A stretch of 24,436 nucleotides of DNA from Priapulus caudatus (Eukaryota > Priapulida > Priapulimorpha > Priapulimorphida > Priapulidae). A program made the position numbers and the translations under genes. Each line of letters starts with the position of its first letter. Within the stretch, counting starts at the first letter, position 1. A model generated the notes under the pieces. The model saw only the letters and a list, made by a program, of their open reading frames with translations. It was not told where the DNA came from and did no database searches. Below, in pieces: positions 18,569-24,436 of the stretch. The DNA is taken from NCBI RefSeq assembly GCF_000485595.1, contig NW_014578365.1, positions 163,816 to 188,251 on the forward strand. Direction: 5' to 3'.

Positions 18569-21500
18569 ATGGCGGCGTCCATCGACACGCGATACGAATC
18601 TAGCTCCGACGAAAGTTTAGGAAGTGGAGAGGATTCACACACAGACGATGAGGGTATTTAGTTTGATTTGTGTCCTATGTAATAATTATTGTAAAATTTT
18701 GTGTGCACTATAATCTTTGGGCCATACAAGTCAATTAGGATCAAGGATAGAGATGATGTCCAGTACGGTGATTGGATAGGATGATGTTAGCTGATAAGAT
18801 TGGATATCTTCTCTATCCCTGAGCCCCTAGCATTACAACCCAGGCTCAGATTGACCGTATTTATCAGGTTAGCAACATCATCATATCTGGCAAATCTGTA
18901 GGAACATAAAATCCTTTGCAATGATACTGTAGTGGCGCTGAGAGGGTCTATGTCCCCCGGGGTACTGCCGGAACGTACCCTGGGTACGGTCCGGTATACC
19001 GGAACGTACCCTGGTACTATCTAATATGCCGAACCGTACCTCGTCTACTCCACTAACGAGTCTAGGGAGTCGCCTACTCCCTAACCCGAACCCTAACCCG
19101 AACCCTAATCCTAACCCTAACCATATCAAATAGTGACCAGGGTACGTTCCGGTATACCGGACCGTACCCAGGGTACGTTCCGGCAGTACCCTGGGGGACA
19201 TAGACCCTATGAGCCTAGCCCTTGGGGGTAGCCGACTATGGTATCATATGACAGGCGTTATATAGTTAACGCGTGTTTAGTTGTGTGGATTCATTGGTCG
19301 CTCCGGTGATGCAGTAGCGTATAACAGGTTGTACCAGTGAAACAGAACACAGTTATATTCAGTTAACTGTACGGTTATAGTTTTATTGTTTCTTACTAGC
19401 TTACAAATAATTCCCCTGCATTCGTATATGCCGCGGATCTGTATTTATCTTGGATATGTAGCTTACGCTACTTAGCTTGGGTTATAAGTTATCTGGTTTG
19501 TCGTTATTGTGATTATCAGTGCAGCGTGAAGCGCTGTTATGTTGTTTAACTAACCACTAGACTAATATTAACGAATTAACCCGTCGTCAGCTTCGTCTTC
19601 CCCTCTCCCCGTCGTCCTTTCTTCGTGTAGACCTAGGTAGCCTCCAAGGGTGTCTCCCTCGTATAGGGACAGTGATTTTCCGCGATCGCGGAAAAACGGA
19701 CGGAAAACACGGAAACGGCCAATGGAAACGGAAACGATGTTTTCAAACGGAAAAATGCGGAAAACGTAATTTGAACATATTACAACATGGAAATTTCAAT
19801 AAAATCACAAAAAAACAGTCGACAATAGCATTGGTAATGATATGGTTTACATTCAGACAAGTTTCAGAGCGAAATGACTTACAATTACGACTTTTGGTAG
19901 CCCTGTGTTTCGGTGCCGGTTCCGGTTTCAAAGGTTGTACTAAATACTTTTTTTCATGCAAATATATGTAAACGGAATTTTGCATTTTTTGGCGTGTACA
20001 ATCTCTATGGAAAACGGAATTTCCATTTTTTCTTTACTTTGGAACGGAATTCATGATTGGTAATTTTTTGAAACGGAAAATCACGGTCCCTACTCGTAGT
20101 CGCTCCTGGCTCTACCTACCTGAAATCCCGTGCTTCTTTCATTCCCGTTTTATTCCCTGTACTCGTAGTTCTACCTACCTGAAAACCCGTGCACCTATTC
20201 CCTCTTCTATCTCCCCGGGACCTAAAATGCTTCTTTCTTCTCCTTCTTCCTCTTCTTCTTCCTACCTAAACCTAACCTGAAAAATAACACTTCCTGTGCT
20301 GCAGTTCGGCGCGCCTTATATACCTAGCTGGCAACGCCTCCCTACGTGCCGTTGTTAAGTATGCGTCGTCAAAACATTACTCCCCATGCAGATTCCGTGG
20401 CTGGCACGATTGTCTCCCCTGCTGACACAACTCGTTTCCAAGTAAATATTCCTCTCTTTGACAACCTAGACTATTCATTCTATTCAATTCTCCTCATATA
20501 TTATGCTGATTAATAGTACATAACCGCGTTGATTATTAGACTCTATATATTGCTTTATCGCTTTTCGCGTATACATCCCTTGTTCTCCCTAGACCCCATC
20601 CGTATGATCCAAGATGGCTGCACCCAGGTGTTGATCGTTTTATTCATGCAGTCTATATTTTATCCTGTCATTAGTCAATATATGGTTATTCTATCTATAC
20701 TGCGAGTTCAAACTATCCATCCTGATCTAGTCTACTGCTCATGTGAGTTACACCCTTCGAAATCTCTACAATACTATAGCTAGTTAATTTCCCAATCTTT
20801 TATCCGTTATTTGTTATCAGTACCAATATGGCAATATTAAAACAACACCTAGGTTATTAAAAACAACTGTGTTTCATAAATAAGGCTGTGACTGTCTTTC
20901 AGATGTTAGTTGTGATGACACTGCAAACAAGCAGAAGGCTAATGATAATGTGCCAGAATCACAAGAGCAAAATGAAGAGCTGGCAGAAGCACACACACAC
21001 GGCATGGAAAAGACTGGCATGGCTGATGTTATGGAGAGGATTCTTTCCCGAAGTGCCGGTGCTGCACAGTCTGCGATTCTCAGTAAAGCTCCTAGTAGAG
21101 ACAAAAAGTATGCGCTCGCGCTATACGTGGCAATTTTGGCACCATAATTGTTTTATTATACTAAAAATTTTATCGTAAAATATTTCAAGCTTTCTGCTGT
21201 AAGAATACGTGTTTGTAAACAGTTTATTCGTGGAGATATAATGTACTTCTCGTAAATAATGTGTGCGTGAAACAAATAAGTAATTAATATACATCTTTTT
21301 TTCCTTAGACTAAAGAAGACAGAAGAAGCTGATTCTTTATCAACAGCAGCAAAGAGAGATGCAGAGGAGCCTGATTCAGGTGTTCCTAGCAAGGCAAAGC
21401 GAAAAGAGGTATTCTTATACTCTGAGAGTGTCTCATAAATAATTAAATAATTTTTAAATAAGTGATGGCGCCAGTGAATGTGTTTATTACGATGTTACAA

Positions 21501-22910
21501 CTGTGCATAATAATATATAACAATATAGCTAATAGAATTATAATATAAGTAATCAAATAAAGTAACACACACATATTCAAATGGATTTAATATATATGTA
21601 AAAAAGTTATTTATTACCTACTTGCACTGGGTACTCTGTAAATGCTTAATCTCTTTCGAGCATGCTGCTCTCCCCCCAAGCATTCTCTTTTTCTTTTGTA
21701 CTGACATGAGATATTCGGTCAGCTGATGGTTTGTTTCTGGATATAACCTCTATTCTAGAAAGCTGAATGGGATGACTATGGACATGTGAAACCAAAGGTC
21801 ACTGACAAGGAGAAGGAGAAAAACCTCGCTCGAACAGCAACAAGGTAGGATTAGACGGTGTAACACTTATAGCTCTTGGCAACAGGTGCCCAATGAAATT
21901 CTAATTAGTGAGGGGTTGAAAAAAGATGGAATATCTAGGTGATCCGATTTTTGTGGCGGTTATATTTAGAACACTCAGTGAGATATCCAAAAATGTTGGA
22001 CAATCCTGACTCACCTTATACATACCATATGTGCAGTTGGCATTAAAGTACAGATAATCCCAAAGTTAGTCTAAATAAATTTCTCAGTAGTCTGTAATGC
22101 AATGTAATGCAGACTTAACTGTACTGTAAATATAAATCTAAAAGTACTTTGATTTTACTGCAAATTTAATGTAATGTGGCATAATGTGATGTGACATAAT
22201 GTAATGTAATACATATAATATAATGTAATACAATGTAATATATTGTAATATAATCTAACACAATGCAATGAAATGTAATATAATGTGACATGACATAATT
22301 CTTCTGGCACAGAGGAGTGGTCCAGTTATTCAACGCAGTGCGGCAACAGCAGAAGCGGATAGAGGACGAGATGAAGGTGGCGGGAAGTTCCATTCGCAAG
22401 CAAGACAAGGTCATGAAGAGCCTCACAAAGGGTCGCTTCCTTGACATGCTCAAAGGAGGAGCCGAGAAGGAAAGACCAACTGTACAGGTATGATATGCTC
22501 ACACACATATGTAGCCATGTAGGCATGTGTACACATGTACATAGGCATGTGTGTAGGCATGTAGACGTGTGGACACACTCATGTAGTAATACACGTACGC
22601 ACGCATGTATAGACATGACATATACAAAAACACATGCACACACGTAAGCTTGTGTGCACTTACACTTAGGAATGTGTTCACACCTGCATACCTGTGCACA
22701 CGCTCTCACGCAGTCATGTGCCAATGCAGGCACTTGCAACTTCTTGATCAGTCTGTTAACCATTAAGCTTTATTCTTTATTTAGATCAAAGAGGATTCAA
22801 ATGAGACTAAGCCAGCATGGAATGCGTTGAGAGAAGACTTTATGCTAGGTGCAAAAATGAAGGACTGGGATAAGGATAGTGGTAATGACAGTGACGAGCA
22901 ACCGATCTGA
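18569..22910 (+). CDS. RRP15: RRP15-like ribosomal RNA processing protein (6 exons)
   Basis: Exons 18569-18653, 20903-21107, 21309-21408, 21759-21844, 22313-22487, 22785-22910; 777 nt, 258 residues, all phases matching (1, 2, 0, 2, 0). RRP15 is a nucleolar factor for pre-rRNA processing and 60S subunit maturation. The start is acidic and serine-rich (SSSDESLGSGEDSHTDDE), as in RRP15 of other animals. The family core is plain: WDDYGHVKPKVTDKEKEKNL, then ATRGVVQLFNAVRQQQK, AGSSIRKQDK, and a C-terminal W.aLREDFMLGAKMKDWDKDS motif close to the human DDFMMGASMKDWDKES. Length agrees with the family (about 250-280). The ATG has A at -3 and G at +4. Intron 1 is unusually large here (2.2 kb) and hosts two miniature transposons. 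I see no link to the upstream gene beyond same-strand neighbourhood. Confidence 0.93.
18943..19208. mobile_element. Foldback element with 72-bp inverted repeats and telomere-like core (RRP15 intron 1)
   Basis: Arms 18943-19014 and 19137-19208 are reverse complements over 72 bases with one mismatch. They begin AGGGTCTATGTCCCCC and contain the palindrome CCGGTATACCGG and several GGTACG/CGTACC pairs, so each arm can also fold alone. The 122-bp core carries CCCTAACCCGAACCCTAA-type repeats. TGAG lies directly left (18939-18942) and one base beyond the right end (19210-19213), a doubtful target duplication. No coding potential. Confidence 0.85.
19079..19122. repeat. Interstitial telomere-like repeat
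   Basis: CCCTAA units alternating with the variant CCCGAA, ending CCTAACCCTAACC. Orientation is the C-rich strand. It lies inside the foldback element. Confidence 0.85.
19664..20092. mobile_element. 429-bp hAT-like MITE in RRP15 intron 1
   Basis: Ends TAGGGACAGTGATTTTCCG and CGGAAAATCACGGTCCCTA are inverted repeats (18 of 19), flanked by a perfect 6-bp duplication CTCGTA (19658-19663 and 20093-20098). The interior is full of CGGAAAA/GGAAACGG motifs near both ends. The reading frames inside match no transposase I recognise. TAGGGA termini are common among hAT elements; the superfamily call is tentative. Confidence 0.85.
20091..20194. repeat. About 69-bp imperfect tandem repeat
   Basis: TACTCGTAGT, then TCTACCTACCTGAAA.CCCGTGC, appears at 20091 and again at 20160, with an internal deletion in the second copy. 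It overlaps the right target duplication of the adjacent MITE. Confidence 0.7.
22091..22297. repeat. Degenerate TAATG/TAATA satellite in RRP15 intron 4
   Basis: Pentamer-like TAATG, CAATG and TAATA units repeat through most of the stretch before exon 5. Confidence 0.75.
22495..22735. repeat. ACATGT/CACAC-rich low-complexity DNA in RRP15 intron 5
   Basis: Alternating purine-pyrimidine DNA with CACACA, GTAGGCATGT and ACACATGTAC. Open frames on either strand here are low-complexity (cysteine/histidine-rich). Confidence 0.75.
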
Positions 22911-24069
22911 GACACGTGGCGCCATGTATCGGCAGTAATGTAGCCTAATTATAACAGGAGGAATTGTTCATGTGAATGTTATCATGAACGTATGTATACT
23001 GACGTATATATATATATATATATATATACATGGTAATATTCATGGTGAAACGGTTATAAAAAAGTATAGTAATGTCATCATGTTTGGTTATTCGAAAAAC
23101 TAGTTCAAATTTGAAGTTAATTTAAATGAAAAAAAGAGCAAATTTATATCCTAACAACCGAAGTTGTACAATTAGGTTATTATGTGTTATCTATTATGAG
23201 AGGTTTCTGTAGTGGTAATCCACTACCAGGTATCTTGCAGTAATAATACAGTAATAGGGGTATATCCTATTATTATAGACAATAGAAACAATATATCAGC
23301 TTGAATGTGAGCTGTGAAATTGTTATTTTTAATTTTTGTAAATATATTGAAATGTACAGTGTAACTGTAATAAACAAGGAGGTCTGTATATAAAAACAAC
23401 ATTGTGAGATTTGTTGCCAAGCATGAAATTCTTATCATATCCATGAACATAAAAAATCAGTGATAACACGTGATATCTTCTTGTATGTATGTCTGCCGTG
23501 AACCATTGCATAGTTGAAGACATAAATGTGTACATGCACACATATATATATTTATGTATATATATATATAATATATATCCTAACCTGATCAAAACATCGA
23601 TGTTTGCGACTGACATCAAAGGAGTAGTACGGTAAATAACAACTAGGTAAGGAAAGTTGCTCACATACACCTGCTTAATGAGTTTAGTACAAAAGTTGAC
23701 ATTCGTTTTATGGGAATTTAATTTTGGGATATGCAGCTCTTTATGCATTGATGTTCTTATATGTCCTAGCTGCTTCTATTTTGTAGGGCATTTATAACTG
23801 AGTACCTAGCAGTAAATGCCAGTAATAATGTACCATATAGAATCAACCATCACGAAAAACCAAGAAAAGACCAATATATCTTTTCAGTCAATATCTAGTA
23901 TTCTATCAAGAGCATATAAAGAAGATTCTATCTATCTATATCTGATATGTCTATCTATGTCTATCTATGTATAATATGGTACTTCAATCTATATCCTATC
24001 ATGTTATATTCTCTCGGGAATAAGTGATCCCCCTCTCCGAAATGGTATCGCCTACGACCTCGTTAGCCT
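22911..24069. other. RRP15 3' UTR and downstream AT-rich DNA, no further gene
   Basis: AT-rich, with TA runs at about 23007-23028 and 23540-23577 and TCTA repeats at about 23925-23970. No exon or open frame that I can support. Confidence 0.6.
23369..23374 (+). terminator. Candidate polyadenylation signal of RRP15
   Basis: Canonical AATAAA about 460 bp after the stop, followed within 20 bases by a G/T-containing stretch (GGAGGTCTGTAT). Confidence 0.5.
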
Positions 24070-24334
24070 GGTGAATTTTATTCAGGCAAATGGCTGGTAT
24101 CCAGCCTCAACTTTTCACCCCCCCCCCAAAGCACAAAATATGATCATACGGCTATAATACGCGTTTTTACCGTCACATAAATACACGTACACACATACTA
24201 ACGGACGCGCACACGCGGGTAGGTTTGCACGCACGCGTGCGCGTGTATTATAGGCGTAAATTCACATTTTGTGCCTCGGGAGGGTGGAAAAGTTTCGGCT
24301 GAAATACGGTCATTTGGCTGGCAAACTTTTCACC
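24070..24334. mobile_element. Degenerate foldback element near the window end
   Basis: Arms about 24070-24163 and 24241-24334 are imperfect reverse complements: GGTGAA at the outside, then CAAATG, CAGCC..AACTTTTC.ACCC, GCACAAAAT.TG and CTATAATAC.CG in matching order. The spacer is CA/CG-rich. No obvious target duplication. Confidence 0.6.
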
Positions 24335-24417
24335 GTGCGACTGATGCCGTGGACGATACTATCTGCGAGAGGGGAGTAAGGAAGTGAGCAAGGGGAAAGA
24401 AACGGGAAAAGGCGAGT

Positions 24418-24436
24418 ATATATATATATATATATA
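24418..24436. repeat. TA microsatellite at window edge
   Basis: Pure TA run that continues past the end of the window. Confidence 0.9.

Noticed and set aside
19672-19971. 99-residue frame inside the 429-bp MITE
   Set aside because: Starts within the terminal inverted repeat and reads the CGGAAA subterminal repeats; no transposase features.
22326-22763. 145-residue antisense open frame over RRP15 exon 5
   Set aside because: Half is low-complexity Cys/Val/His from ACATGT DNA and half is the antisense of a well-supported exon.

Overview
The window is genomic DNA from an animal. Both recognisable genes are on the + strand and split by many short GT-AG (and two GC-AG) introns. The gaps hold microsatellites, minisatellites and small non-autonomous DNA transposons with terminal inverted repeats. 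TTAGGG-type interstitial repeats, dense hAT-like miniature elements and introns mostly of 100-500 bp suggest a non-vertebrate bilaterian, perhaps a marine deuterostome or lophotrochozoan. I cannot name the species.

Layout. 1-1017: CA/GT-rich, no gene. 1018-1490: candidate TATA box and 5' UTR with a possible intron. 1491-16795: one gene of 43 predicted coding exons. All splice phases join without a break to give 6,333 nt, about 2,110 residues. The product is a secreted protein with a signal peptide, a helical propeptide ending in a furin-type RRKR site, an N-terminal block of seven exons of EAR/EPTP-type beta-propeller repeats, a cysteine-free array of about 24 short beta-rich repeats (motifs QTITG-x-KTF and NGIDIS), a short cysteine-containing linker, and a second seven-exon EAR block. 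I do not recognise this architecture. The array motif resembles repeats in phage tail-fibre proteins, and this is the most interesting item in the window.

16796-18568 is intergenic. It contains an 855-bp segment bounded by near-perfect 50-bp inverted repeats that ends just upstream of the second gene. 18569-22910: six-exon gene for the ribosome-biogenesis protein RRP15 (258 residues). Its 2.2-kb first intron holds a foldback element with telomere-like repeats in its core and a 429-bp miniature transposon. 22911-24436: 3' UTR, AT-rich DNA and another foldback element.

The two genes have no visible functional link: one encodes an extracellular structural or adhesive protein, the other a nucleolar housekeeping factor. 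Exon models come from reading frames, phases and splice consensus only. The transposon calls rest on visible terminal inverted repeats and target-site duplications.
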